64,000 nt of DNA, taken from contig LSAX01000006.1 of the NCBI GenBank assembly GCA_001557505.1, forward strand, positions 2,976,001 through 3,040,000, given 5' to 3'. Shown here piece by piece: positions 12,265 through 24,043 of this stretch. The stretch is from Reticulascus tulasneorum (lineage: Eukaryota > Ascomycota > Sordariomycetes > Glomerellales > Reticulascaceae). The translations under genes and the position numbers were made by a program. The notes beneath the pieces were generated by a model. It was not told the origin of the DNA and ran no database searches. It was given only the letters and a program-made list of their open reading frames with translations. Each line of letters opens with the position of its first letter. The first letter of the stretch is position 1.

Positions 12265-13146
12265 ATGCGCTTCTTGTGTCTCCATGGCATGGGCACGAAC
12301 TCCCAGGTTCTTGAGTGGCAGTTGCAGCCGCTTCGTGAGCGGCTGCCGCGAGAATGGGAGTTTGTGTTTTTGGACGGCGATAAAATCACCTCCCCGGCCC
12401 CAGGTACGTTTTATCTCGTCAACCCTCTGCAATACCCTTTTAATCATTTGATCCCGTTTCTAGGCGTTGCGGATGTATTCCCAGGTCCCTACCTGGCCTA
12501 CTATATCAGCCCAGAACCGCAAGCCATCCAGCAGGCTGTCGACACCGTTCTGGTAGTTATCCGGGAGGAAGGGCCGTTTGATGCTGTGCTAGGTTTCTCT
12601 CAGGGTGGTGCGCTTGCCGCGACGGTAATGGCGACGGCAGCAAGCCGGCATCTCTTGGACGGTCCGTTCAGCTTTGGCGTGTTCATCTGCAGCACCATGC
12701 CGTATCGTCTCGATTCTGGACCTCTTCGTATACTCTTTGACGGAGTTGATTCTTTCACGGGATCTAGAGACGACCTCCAGGCGGCCGCAACTGTAACAAA
12801 GTACGACTGGCGCAATGACCCGGAAGCTGTCGAGTTTGCTGGCACTGTCGAAGAAGTCCTCCGGTCTCGCAGAGATCCAAGAAATTCGCAGACCACCGAG
12901 TTTCTTCTCAACTACTACTCCGGGATCCACGGGCAGGTCATCACTATCCCCACAGTACACGTGGTGGGCGAGCAGGATGAATACCAAATTAGAAGTCGGG
13001 GCCTTGCCGAACTCTGCAATGCAAAGGTTAAGAAGCTCATTAGTCATACTGGTGGCCATCACTTTCCCAAAGAGGCAGATATCCTGTCAAAAACAGCGCA
13101 AGCTATTGAGTGGGCAGCTGACCGGGCGGTGTACATGGGACACTAG
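12265..13146 (+). CDS. FSH1/LovG-type serine hydrolase (probable PKS trans-thioesterase)
   Basis: Alpha/beta hydrolase of the FSH1 (family of serine hydrolases) group. Motifs in order: the N-terminal strand and LHGMGTNS; nucleophile elbow GFSQGG (Ser112 as read through, Ser92 after splicing); Asp region VVGEQDEY; and the catalytic His in the HTGGHHFP tail. A 60-nt intron at 12404-12463 (GTACGT donor, TTTCTAG acceptor) is inferred because removing it rebuilds the usual family junction APG/VADVFPGPYL. Its length is a multiple of three and it has no stop, so the frame is also open unspliced (273 aa spliced, 293 aa unspliced). The position, divergent from an HR-PKS lacking a release domain, matches LovG-like enzymes that hydrolyse the finished polyketide from the ACP. 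That role is inference from context and family. Confidence 0.88.
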   Translation: MRFLCLHGMGTNSQVLEWQLQPLRERLPREWEFVFLDGDKITSPAPGTFYLVNPLQYPFNHLIPFLGVADVFPGPYLAYYISPEPQAIQQAVDTVLVVIREEGPFDAVLGFSQGGALAATVMATAASRHLLDGPFSFGVFICSTMPYRLDSGPLRILFDGVDSFTGSRDDLQAAATVTKYDWRNDPEAVEFAGTVEEVLRSRRDPRNSQTTEFLLNYYSGIHGQVITIPTVHVVGEQDEYQIRSRGLAELCNAKVKKLISHTGGHHFPKEADILSKTAQAIEWAADRAVYMGH

Positions 13147-14398
13147 GACCCTTCACAGTAGTGCTCAGGACTATAGTCGTCCATGAAACTCATATATCCC
13201 GGCTTCTGCCTGCACTCTGAGCCTCAGTGCATGTGAAAAGGGCAAAGAGGGCGGGCAACCCAGTGGCTCGGTGATCTACATCGCAGGCAGTTGGACTACA
13301 TGCTGCCTTGAATGCTTCGCAGCCTTAATTGTGATATGTGCAGCTGCTCACACAGGAGAACACACCCGCCGCTTCAAGCATTTTCTTTCTCAATTGCAAA
13401 TAGAGATATGGTGAGCATAACACGGCAGATTCATTATTGTGTCGACGTCGAAAAAGATTATATAGAAAGACGTCTACGCCGAAGCAGCAAAGTGGGACAA
13501 GACAATACACTGCCCCATACTTATTTGGACCGTTATGTAACTTATTCTTCTCTTGCTGTGATGGCTTTGGGCGGCGAGGGACCCCGTTATCTTTGGCGTA
13601 GCCAAAGATGTGTCCACACAGGCGTTGCCAAGCCGTCCAGAAGCCATCTTGCTATCGCGGCTTTGAGCCTCGAGGGATAATAGCTACTAATTTCAATCTA
13701 CTAATCACAACCCATCCCGTACAATACATTATGACAGGCAGGGAGACATCTATGGTGGGCATTGTGGCTTGCCCTGTATTAGTGTAGACTAGACTTCGTC
13801 GTCGCTTCCTCACTAAAGTACTATCTTGCAAATCTGCCTTGCATCACAACGTTTGTTCAGATGTATGATCGCTATTTAGGAGCCAGTTCGTCTAGCTACC
13901 GTGCTATCCTCACGAGGTCTGCATTGCAACTGGCAATCACTTATCAATACTAGGCTCGACGAGGACACGCTCAGCCTACTGCTGCAAGCGTTAAATCATG
14001 TCTTGAGTGATCAATAGGCGATCCCTGAAGAAAAGCTTGGCTTCCTACACGAACGAAGATGGAGTTTTGACAGGGGTTAATTCACGACGAACTATATGAC
14101 AAACCAATAGCTATTCCAAAGAAGTGCGGCGTTTGAAGCAGTTCGTCCAAGTATCTGAGGCAATGTTAGTTATTCTTCCGTATGGGTAGAGAATCTCTCC
14201 CCGTGCCCCAGACTTCAAGAGTCCGACCAAAATCCAGAAACCAGTTATATTCAAATAAATTCAGTTAAACCTCGGAACCCCTAAGGTGAGCCTAGTAGTC
14301 ATTGCCGTCGCTGTTTCGCAGCTAACAAATTGTTGATAGTCGTACATGTTGTTACAAATCATAAAGCCCAACCCTCTGGTAGATCGCCATTCCCGCCG
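13147..14398. other. Intergenic, no gene seen
   Basis: About 1.25 kb between convergent genes. Only short, compositionally poor open frames occur (the longest about 120 codons at 13312), with no recognisable motif or plausible splice continuation. No RNA gene or repeat is evident. Confidence 0.45.
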
Positions 14399-15741
14399 TC
14401 ATACTCTCCGCCCCTCTGTCATCTCAAATTCAATTGTTTTATTAATTACCCCGGTTTTGCTTCTTGCTCCTCCAATTTGATATGCACTTACGACGGCGTC
14501 ACTCTCTGGAGGCGTGGCGGCTCCTTCAATGATAAACTCCTGCGAACTGGCACCACCCCTAACATGTCTTTCATTTTTGAGATTCATCTCGGGAGCCGCG
14601 AAGATACCCTCTTTGTCTGCCTCATCATTGTTGGGTAGTTTGCGATGCGTCGATTTGCTAGCGTAGCGATCCCTACTTTTGTTAGGATGCAGGTCTCGGC
14701 CACCATCCGTGTGACTGAGCGAGGATGTGGCTCCGTTTTTGCTATCGTTCGTGTGGATCAGACGAGAAGCGAGAATGTCAATACTGGATGGATACCGTAG
14801 TTAGCAAGCTTTCAACTACTTGAGTACGAGGACCGAGGACATGGGTAGCACCTACAACATGATGACAGGAAAGAGGCACTCTAGAGTATAGGCGAAGCGA
14901 TCTAGCTGGCCTGCTACGCCTTCCGCACTCTGCGCTGTGTTTTGGAAGGAGTATGTAATTGCCCGGGTGATTCCAATGACTGCGAGCAAAGTCAGACGGA
15001 TTTCTGTGCTACGCATCAAGTAGCTGAACAAGCCCCGTTTTAGGGCTGCCGTCATTGATATATTCCTAGCGGTGTTGAACTCCCGAAGTAAGAACACGGC
15101 GCTGAAGCACTCCAGCACCGCGATAGATGCAAAGTACCCAATATGAAGGCTGTCAACGATTTGTTGTTGCGAGGCCGAGTGATTGTCGTCAAGAATAAAT
15201 CGGACGCGGACCACAAGGATATTGATGCGCAGCACGATGATGACGACTATGATTATCCAAAACAACCAGAGGAATATTAGACGTTGCCGTCCACGCAACA
15301 CTCTTGCAAGTATTATGTAGCTGTACATGGAAAGACCGGCTTCTTGGACCTGTGAGGCGGTGATAATACAATGATTAGCGCTCTGATTAACATAATATAT
15401 GCTGCGAGGTTGAGCGCATGCTCCGGCAGGGTGCGATGTGCTTTAGCTTTGCAAATCCAACTAAATTGCATCGATGGAGCCGAGCTTACCAGCCATGCAA
15501 TGTCTCCCACTGCAGATGCAACCGCAGTATCCGTAGGGGGGTTGTCGGCATAGAAGGCAAAGTAGCACATGCCATTTGCTAAAGCTGCCGCTGCGGAGAC
15601 GATGATAGGAATCCACACAATGACCGGAAACCCAGTAATTCCGGCTACCATAAAGCCAACACAAACATTGCTCAGACCGATTGTGCTGAGGATTGCCCAG
15701 CTGAGCTCGAAGTAAGCAGGTATAGCGCTGGTTGTCGACAT
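14399..15741 (-). CDS. Fungal multi-pass membrane protein (DUF7703-like)
   Basis: Three exons join in phase: 15741-15490, 15349-14856 and 14783-14399, giving 376 aa. Introns are 15350-15489 (140 nt) and 14785-14855. I count about seven hydrophobic segments, for example the helix starting AYFELSWAILSTIGLS, then VIVWIPIIVSAAAALANG, LIFLWLFWIIIVVIIVLR and the IRLTLLAVIGITRAITYSF region, followed by a hydrophilic Ser/Arg/Lys-rich cytosolic tail of about 125 residues. The conserved pieces LMRSTEIRLTLLA and QLDRFAYTLECLFPV resemble fungal integral membrane proteins that I associate with DUF7703; that label is from memory and unverified. The start at 15741 (MSTTSAIPAYFEL) was preferred over an in-frame ATG 27 codons upstream because helix 1 follows immediately. 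Function unknown. Confidence 0.75.
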
Positions 15742-18700
15742 TTCTCTGCGAAGGCGAGCACCTAACTCAGGTGAAGGAATGAGGTTAGATGCCGAATCGG
15801 AAATCCTTTCCAAGATGTTCAAATGTGCTGCGGCTTCACATATTATGGGGAAATCGATGTACTACCAATCCTGGCTTGTTCATCATTACGAAGCACATGC
15901 GCCTCACAGATTTCTTCTTCCATCCCCACGGGGAATTTGTGAGAAAGTAGTGGAGTGTGGCGTTTGCATCCGGGGTCCATGGTGGATTGCCCAGCGGGCG
16001 GCTGAGCTTCCCCAGGAGACGTTTAGCAAAACGATAATAGCGTCTCACATTGGGCTAGCTACCCCTAGTGCGCACGCGTCGGCGTCCCTAGTGGGAGCTA
16101 CCGTGCTAGGCTGCTCACCTTGACCCAATCGTGGGGATGATGTTTGCACAGACCCAATGATGATGGGCTGATCGCGCTTCTCGTAGGGATTGTTGCGAGT
16201 CAGACACCTTGTTCATGCACACCAGGCGAACTGGGATGAACCAAGAAAGGGCATCCAGCCTAAGTATATGTCGTTCAGTCTTTGACCACTACTATCATCC
16301 TGCTCGCTGTCAGGTGCGCAGACGGGTTATTCGGTCCTATGCACTCACTATTGGTCGAATTTGCAGGCGTGACACGGGGATTAGTCGTGTGTCGTCAAAC
16401 GAATCCAAGTTGAACATTGCCCTTCTTCCAGGCGTCGTTACATTAGACAGCCCTATACCTGCGCCATTATGCACAAATTAGCTCCAAACATCCGGTTCCG
16501 CGGTTGGCGAGAACAGGAAATATCTCCGGTGGCGTACTCTGCCACTCTTATTCAATTACACGCAACGCGAATGATCGGCACACTCCTAGCTTAGCCGATT
16601 TCAAAATACCTATCAGCTATCAATCGGATTCCCCCCATGGCGAAAGAAAAAGCCACACGGCGCTAGATATAATATACGTAGTGTTAATGGATGTGCCCCT
16701 TAAGAACAAATGGCATGTGGCTGATATTCTGTTAGCTCTGGTAAGGGAGAACCTAAAGTTTGGGCTGCTAAAATGCCAGTGGAGCAGCATTTTTTGACGG
16801 GCAGGTAATTGTGGCACAGACAAAGAGAACCAATACCCCGAGACACCATTGCTAGTAGCGGTTAGTTGTGAAACGGGAGCTGAATACAGGTTCTTCGGAC
16901 GAATCTGGTCTGACACGCATGTACATAGAACTTCAAGGGATTCAAAGCGGGGGCACACCATTCTTAGCCTTGTAACGCCTGCACATAATAAATGTCCTGC
17001 GGAATCAAGTGAAATAAACCTAGTCTAGCTCGCTGCATGGCTTGCGAGTTTGGTTCTGGAACCGCCACCACAGAGAAAACCGGTGTGATAAGGAAGACCG
17101 CCTACCAGAAGGCATCTTTGCAAGTTTGAATTCATGCCGGATTCTTTAAGGGGCATGCTTAGCAGATCACTCCGATAACTGGAATGTGAGACAAAGACCA
17201 CACATGCTGACATGGGTATGCTCAGTACACAAACCATGCGATAATTTTTTAATTGAGAAGGCTGTACCTAAGATCTGGTTACGCTTCAGGGGTATATCTA
17301 AATAGCTGTTTGGTTCCGGGTCGAGTCGTGACGGCTACTTGCCAGACCAAATTAAGCCCCACTGCAATCTGCCGACAAAGATTTGGTGTTCTGCTTTAGT
17401 CTGAAGGAAATCAGCACGGTCTTCCGTAATGTGGGCTTCATTGGAGATGTCAGTACTCAATATCCGGCTGCCCACAGCCTCGGCACTCGATTCTTGGCAG
17501 GCAAGATCACCCCTTACAAGTACATCGTGGGAAGGTTGCCGTACTTCTTGAAGTCCACTGTACAAGCACAATACAATCAGAACACGGACTGTAATATGGC
17601 ATATATTAGTTCTAAGCTCAAGTAGCTCCAGGATTCTAGAACAGGGTCATCATTGTCATCCCAAGCCCTTCACAATAATCCAGTTAGTTCCGATCAGAAG
17701 CTTTCAAAGTTGTTCCAGATTCATTAATGGCAACCTCTGATCCCGCAGGCCCAAAGTGTGGCTGGAGAATCCGCCGTCTCTAGTCTTTACGAGATAGATA
17801 TGTTACACTTCTGTGGAAGCGACGTGGTTGGTAAGATATGTTTAAAGATAGTGAAGGGGCTAGTTTTGAGAGTGGAAGCACGTTCTGATTAGCTTTATTG
17901 TACGGCATATATATTGCAACTGATTGGGCGCGAGTCGGGGTACCAGGGATTGGGATTCCTACCCTTGAGCTGAGCACATTGCTGCGCACCAAAATTCCAT
18001 TGGATATGATATATTGGCCCAATTAATTCTGTCAAATAGTTTTATGTTCCAATATCACAAGACTGTCCCATTGGAATGCGTCTAGATGGTATATGACCAA
18101 AAGTCCCCAAATGCGTGATGGTATCTTATGGCGTTCGGCTCTCGATTGCGCAATTTGCTAAAATACATAGCAAAGTACGTGAACAGTTCGTGAGCAGTAA
18201 TATTTTGGGGAAGGAGCAGATCCGAAACATAAAAGGAAGCTTAGTGTTGCTGGCTATAATGAACGAAACTGAGAACTAAGGTTGCAAAAGAAAGCATGGA
18301 AATAGCCATAGCTGACCTGCGCGATGGTGGTAAAGGCACTTAAACTAACTTTCACGCTCTTCTTTCCGATTGAGACCAAGGGGAAGTACATGTGCAGGAA
18401 GACCCAATTCGCTACCAGAAAGCTTGCCGAACTTGTCAGAACCTTTGAGAGTAGCAATTGCGCTAAATGTATCATATTCAAGCTAAATTGTCTGGTCCTC
18501 TGAGGCGAGGACCATATCTACACCGCACTCCGAGAGGGCTCCAAGCGCAAATCGCGCGAGTCTGGCTGAAGTGCAATTCCTTTGCTAGCTTACTGAGAAT
18601 GAATCGATCCAGTCCATAGGCGGTGGCTCTCAAACAACCTAGATTCAATGACCAGGCGTACTACTTTGCCCAGCAAATACGAGTTTTTCATAACGGCCCC

Positions 18701-19229
18701 TCAAATCATCCCCAAAACTCGGCCTAACACTGCGCCCCTGCCGATACAACCATTTAATTACGGAACCAGACTTTGGGTGAAAGAATTAAGCATATTTGGG
18801 CTTGGTGGGGGCCAGGACTAAGGATTGTGCCACAATGTTGAAACTGGGGTATGTGAGATGCACATCGTTTCCGGCCAATGAGTGCCGATATCTGGAAACG
18901 TGCTCTCAGATGCATCACTGCAGCAAATTGAAGACCCTGAAAGGCCACCATAACTGGCCCAGCACAAAGACTATGACTACTAACAATAGTGCTTGTCTCT
19001 ATTTCTCAGCCTCTGTCGCGGAAGCACAGTCGGAGTGGCACTGTTGCCAATATCTTGCCTCAGGCTGCTGGCCTCCTTAATACCGTGATGATGGCGTCGC
19101 TTGCTCTGCCGTATAAAGATGGGTAGTTTCTTTGCGCAAGGGAGATTCGAAAGCAAACACGAATCCCATGAGCAAGCAAAAAGCTAAGCGATCACATTTT
19201 GAATCCAGTGCTATCATACATCTGCCACG
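15742..19229. other. Gene-poor, A+T-richer 3.5 kb region
   Basis: I find no open frame that looks like coding sequence, no conserved motif and no splice-linked set of frames in this stretch. The scattered short frames (for example 16504-16797 and 18254-18481) have random-like composition. It may be a decayed transposon or simply a long intergenic region; I could not identify terminal repeats. Confidence 0.4.
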
Positions 19230-20934
19230 ATGGTCCATCTACCCTACTTCCTTGCCTACATATTCGCAGCCCATCCGCTGCCAAAAAAGATGGCAGACCC
19301 TCCCACGACACCTTCAACTCCTCTGTGGCAGACGATCAACTGCGACAACCACGGGGTCAATGATGCCAGCAGAGATCCAGCCTCCCGGTGGACGGAGGTT
19401 GGCGGTAGCGGTGCATTTCAGGCTGCGCTCGACAACTGGAGATCCGTGAACGAGACGGCAGGTCATCTCCCGTTCACCCAGCAAGTAAGCAACTTCTTCA
19501 ACGGCCCCGAGCAATGGGACTGTCTGGACATCGGGAATACTGCATGCTCTGGAACTGTGCAATGCCACGACGTAAATTATCCTGCTGGGTAAGTGGATAT
19601 GGAACATACCAGCCGCCATTTCTAATTGCTGATATGCACTTCCTCGCAGTTACTTTATTCTGAACTCGTTTTCGCGGATCCATCAGGTAAGCCACAACTC
19701 TAGCTCGCATTTAGTTCGTGGGGGTCAGGCTCACATCCACCAAGATTCACAATCAGATGCACCAAGCCTTGACCGATGCCAACGTGGCCATGTTGAATGA
19801 CGTTGGCTCCTTCAGCTCAGTGTTTGCTCCTCAGAAGCCGGACGATGGATGGATCATAAAGGAGGTCCTAAATGGTCTCGCGTTTGCTCTCGGTATTGGC
19901 TCAGCAATCTCGTGGAATTTGAGTAAGCCATCTCCACCTTATCAAAGCGCGAAAGCAATACTCAGTGCTAATTACATAACACTCGCAGTCATTTCACAAG
20001 TTATCAAGAACAGCAATATTCGGGGTGCCGATAAGGACAGTTTCAACGCCGCAATTTCGTTTGCTATCAACGGAGGAAAAGACTCGATTAAAGTTGCATC
20101 TGGCCAGCTCGGCACACAGAACTCCATGTCTTCGGCGCTCGGAGTATATGTGGATACCTGGAAGACTGTGCAGGTCGACTTCATGCGTCATATCTTCTCA
20201 GGCTCTGCTGATACTATCGGCGATTTGTTCCTGATGATCAACGACAATAAGTTCAATACGGCCGACGCACCAGGAGACTTCGCTACTCTGACGGATGAGG
20301 CCCAAAAGCTCATTTACGCGCAGATGATTGTAACTGCTTGGACCAAAGGGCCAGGTGGCCTGCACCCATTCGTTCTGTAAGAAAGCATGAAATACAACCG
20401 CCCCTTAGTCTGCTGAACTAATCCTGCCACAGTGAAACCCCTGATGACTGCAGCGAGGAAGTGGCGCCGTCTATTCGCCCATATGTTGTCGATGACGATG
20501 TTGCCAAGGCGGCCCGTATCTGCTATCAAAACAGAGCTTATTATTTATTTGCTGAAGCCACTGGGTCAGGGACAGTTGATTGCACAGGCACGAATGGTTG
20601 CGAACCGTCGGACAGGGTATTTGGATCCATTCCAGGTGGATCCTGGAACGTCATGAACGGAGCTGCTTGGGGAGGTGTCAAGATTGATGACATCATGTTC
20701 TCTTCGTATGAAGGGTGGCTTGCGAATGGCAAGAAGAACGGATACCCCGTTCCAGACATAACTCTCAGAGTCAACGATGATGGAAAAGTCGGCGGTCTGT
20801 TCGCTGCGGGAATCCGAACGCCTGGTTTCCTCAATCTTCCTGTATGCTCTGCCGAGAGTATCGACCAAGTTGTGCGGACGATAAGAGGCGCGACCGAGGC
20901 GCAAAAGAGCCAGCCATACTGGCCTTGTTTGTAG
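19230..20934 (+). CDS. Putative secreted protein of unknown function (DUF7872-like)
   Basis: Five exons join in phase into 483 aa: 19230-19588, 19650-19686, 19757-19922, 19989-20376 and 20433-20934. The N-terminus is short and moderately hydrophobic (MVHLPYFLAYIFAAHPLP), so a signal peptide is possible but weak. Paired cysteines (TINCDNHGVNDAS, WDCLDIGNTACSGTVQCHDVN, ATGSGTVDCTGTNGCEPSD) suggest an extracellular, disulphide-bonded protein. The end carries DITLRVNDDGKVGGLF and GIRTPGFLNLPVCS, a pattern I recall from fungal proteins annotated DUF7872. No catalytic motif is visible. The intron at 19923-19988 is in frame and open, so an unspliced form would be 22 residues longer. Function and any link to the PKS are unknown. 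Confidence 0.72.
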
Positions 20935-21433
20935 ACAAGTATGAGGTTCGTGCGACACGTAGAGGTTACATACGATAGAAAGATAACAACGTCAATGGGA
21001 TATCAAACATCACATAGAAATGTTGCGTTGGATGGAGGTATATACATGGATTAGGAACATAACTAAGGTAAATTGGCAAAGCGATTTGCTCGTTACAGCA
21101 CACAGAGTCTCAACCATTTCTCAACAGTCATTTCAACTTTGTTTTCGGAATAGACAAGTTGAACTTCGCTACATTTTTCAGGGTATTGTAGTGTGCTGAC
21201 TTGAGAAGGGTGTAAATAGCTACGACAGCTAAGGGATGCCTGTGATTGGTCTCGGGTGTCACGAACAGGGAATGTGTATGCTCACTACGGGAAGGTAAAG
21301 TTCCTTTTATAATCCTGAGGGGGATGATTCCTAGCAGTGAAACAGTCAAATCAGATAGGGGCGAGGAAAATCTTAAGCTAAAATTTAGTCTGGAGGAAGA
21401 AAGAAAAGCAATCGGAAGATGGACGAAACATAG
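20935..21433. other. Convergent intergenic spacer
   Basis: Half a kilobase between two convergent stop codons, expected to contain 3' UTRs. Nothing else is seen. Confidence 0.5.
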
Positions 21434-22877
21434 TTATTCGCCAATCCACTCAGCCTCAATAAACCACATTCGACTCTTCTCCGGCTTCCATGCCTTTAGG
21501 AACTTATACCTTTCATCCGCTAGGCTGAACAGCCCCGCCCAGTCATCAAGCTCCCTTTCTCGGGCATTGACAGTAACTTGCATCACTAGATCCAGTGTCC
21601 GCATGCTTCTCTCCTCGATGTACCCTGCAGTCAGCGGTTCCGGAAGCGTTCCATCATTGATAACTACCCTTGATCCTTTCTTCAAAGCGGGAACAAGGGC
21701 CTGTAGTATTTGGATACAGTATTTGTCCGCGAAGCCATGGAAGATCCAGCGGAAAAAGTAAATCTCAGCGATGACGGTTTGGGGGGTAAAGAAGTCGTGC
21801 GTGGTGAGCAAAACGCGCTCGGTAAGCTGACTCGGAACTGCCCCGATAGTTTTGGGTGTGCGCATCCCGGCGGTGTCTTGAACGATAAATTTGAGCAAAG
21901 GAAACGCTTCAGCGATGGCGATTGAGACATATCCTTGATTACCTCCCATCTGCACATATGTTAGAGCAGAATCATACACAAATAAAAAGAGATGATAAGC
22001 CACAAGACGGAGACAATGGGTTCGGGGAATCATAGACTTACATCAACTACAGTCGCCTCTCCGAGATCGCCCCAAGGATACCCATTAACCGTACTCGCCA
22101 CAGAAAACCCTTCCCCTCCACCATGAGCCTGCATCGCAAGATTATATCTCTTGGATAACTCCTGGTCTTTTTGAACAAAATCAAACCAGGGCAAGCTCTG
22201 CCCATACGCCAGGTTCACGCTCGTCTCTGTAGACTCCTCGCTACAGGGCCACTTCTTTATCGCGCTGACCACGTTCGCAAACGGCAGCCACAGATCATTG
22301 CACATGAAGCCAACCCAATTCGACAGCGGCACATCCTCTAGCAGCAAGCGAGACACACTTGTGTGAGCGACGTACCCTTTCTCCGGCTCGACGAAGATGC
22401 GGTTTGTAATGGCGTGGCGGATAAGGCGGCGCAGATTCAATACGGGAATGGTGACGTTGCTGAGGTCCTGGACCTTTGCGGTGAGTTCTTCGTATGAGAT
22501 GGAACCAGTCAGGGGAACGGCTTCGGCAACCTTAAACTCCCACACGGCTTGGAGAGATAAGTTATTCACACACTGGGGCAACAGTGAGCAATTCAAGAGG
22601 TGAAACAGCTTCCGCGAGGCTCGCTTACATCCCAAGCCAGGTATCGCAAACTTTCTTTAGGGCCGAGAGTGAGATCATATAATTCCTTCGTAGCCGCGAT
22701 GAGCTTAAGTCGTGCTTCGAAAGGGACCACATCGCCCGGCGGAATGGGAAACTCTGATAAGCCGTCCACGTCAAAGGACGGCGCTTCCAGGCCTTTCGAG
22801 GCAAGATACTCTGTCAGGATCTTGGTTTGAGACGAAATGCTATCTGACAATGCCGTGATGCGTGCTAGAGATGCCAT
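21434..22877 (-). CDS. SAM-dependent O-methyltransferase (COMT type)
   Basis: Three exons, 22877-22629, 22572-22042 and 21949-21434, join in phase into 431 aa, the normal length for fungal secondary-metabolism O-methyltransferases. A winged-helix dimerisation region comes first (LRRLIRHAITNRIFVE, a typical hydrophobic helix-turn-helix), then the substrate region (LPWFDFV). The SAM motif spans the second splice junction (TVVD joined to MGGNQGYVSIAIAEAFP; the usual form is VDxGGGxG, so one Gly is Asn here). HDFFTPQ and FFRWIFHGFADKYC follow; the His in WIFHGF corresponds to the catalytic base, with the usual following Asp replaced by Gly. It probably methylates a hydroxyl of a small molecule. 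It lies 10 kb from the PKS and could tailor its product, but three unrelated genes intervene. Confidence 0.88.
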
Positions 22878-24043
22878 CTTCACATATCTAGTCCCGCTTT
22901 GCTCTAGGGGATAGTGATGTTTCGTCCCGCTCTCGTTGATTCGCGTCGAACAACTTCAATATATCAACCAGTGATTGCTTTGTTTAGCTGGGAAGAATGA
23001 CTTAGACTTTGCTTAAGAGCTTTGGAATTTCTGTTTCTACTGCGGGGGAACTTTAGTTTATCTGAACTTGGCAGCCAACAGATCTAGGTCTGCGTGGCAT
23101 GCTGTGTAACGAGCCGTTGGAACTATTGCCAACAAGGATCGAAACCATTGGTTCCTCAAACCAACACCATCACTTCATGGCTCGTGCCCTTCAAATCATC
23201 CAATATTGATATACCTAAGGTCTGTGCGGGCATATGTTGAGAAGACCTCTCCCTCATCTGGCAACCATTGACGCCCCAAGAGAAAGATTAGTGGGTATCC
23301 TAAATTGGCGAGGTGGGGTTCCCACTACCCACGGGGCTGGGCAAGTCAGAGTCATCCCGAGTCAGGCTGGGAGCGTTTGTTAAGCCTGGTAGGACTTTCG
23401 GGGATTCGCACGTTGTGATGGGATTTACAACGACGGTTGAGCTGAACCTGAGGACTGCAGCGGCGGCTGCAAGGGTGAAGCAAACCATTGCGATATTGTA
23501 AATCCGGATGGTCAAAAGGGGGAAATAAAAGCCTGACCTTTAACATTGATGGATGAGAGCCTATGTTCTCCTCGAACCTCGTAATGACGGTCGCATTTAT
23601 ACTCAAAGTCAGACTTGCCCGGCTACCAATGACCAGTGCAAGGTCAGCTGGCAGGCCCTCATTATGCATCACATCTCTTGACTAGTCGAGTTTCTGGCCG
23701 AAGAATCCGCATCATAATGGAGGGAACATTTGTCATCTACGCATGATGTTGTGTTGTCTACCTACATGTCGACTAAGTTGAAACGCGTGCTAAAGTCTTG
23801 AAGGCATACGCGATATCATCCTGTAGGTTCGCGCTGAATAGTTTACACCTCCTATACTCAAAGCTCCAAGAATTTCAAAGCGCACCATCCTGGAGGTCTA
23901 CTTTGGTCATGTCTGGAGTCACTATGAGTAAAGTGACGAGCAATGTTGCGATAATATCTTCAAGCCTTATCTCCTAATTTGCATAGCCTCGGCCATCGGA
24001 ATTGCCCAAATACACGCCACTTTGCAATTAGCGAGAAGTTACA
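22878..24043. other. Intergenic, no confident gene
   Basis: About 1.2 kb. A minus-strand frame at 23300-23515 begins with a hydrophobic stretch (IAMVCFTLAAAAAVL), but its remainder is unconvincing and no continuation exon is evident. It is not called as a gene. Confidence 0.4.

Noticed and set aside
13312..13680. 122-codon plus-strand frame after the hydrolase
   Set aside because: No motif, odd composition and no splice partner; convergent 3' region.
20923..20960. Extension of the secreted protein or minus-strand frames near 20566-20958
   Set aside because: Minus frames are shadows of exon 5; the TAG at 20932-20934 is a clean end after WPCL.
23300..23672. Small minus-strand ORFs with a hydrophobic N-terminus
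   Set aside because: Could mimic a short secreted protein, but the composition after the first 25 residues is not convincing and there is no continuation.
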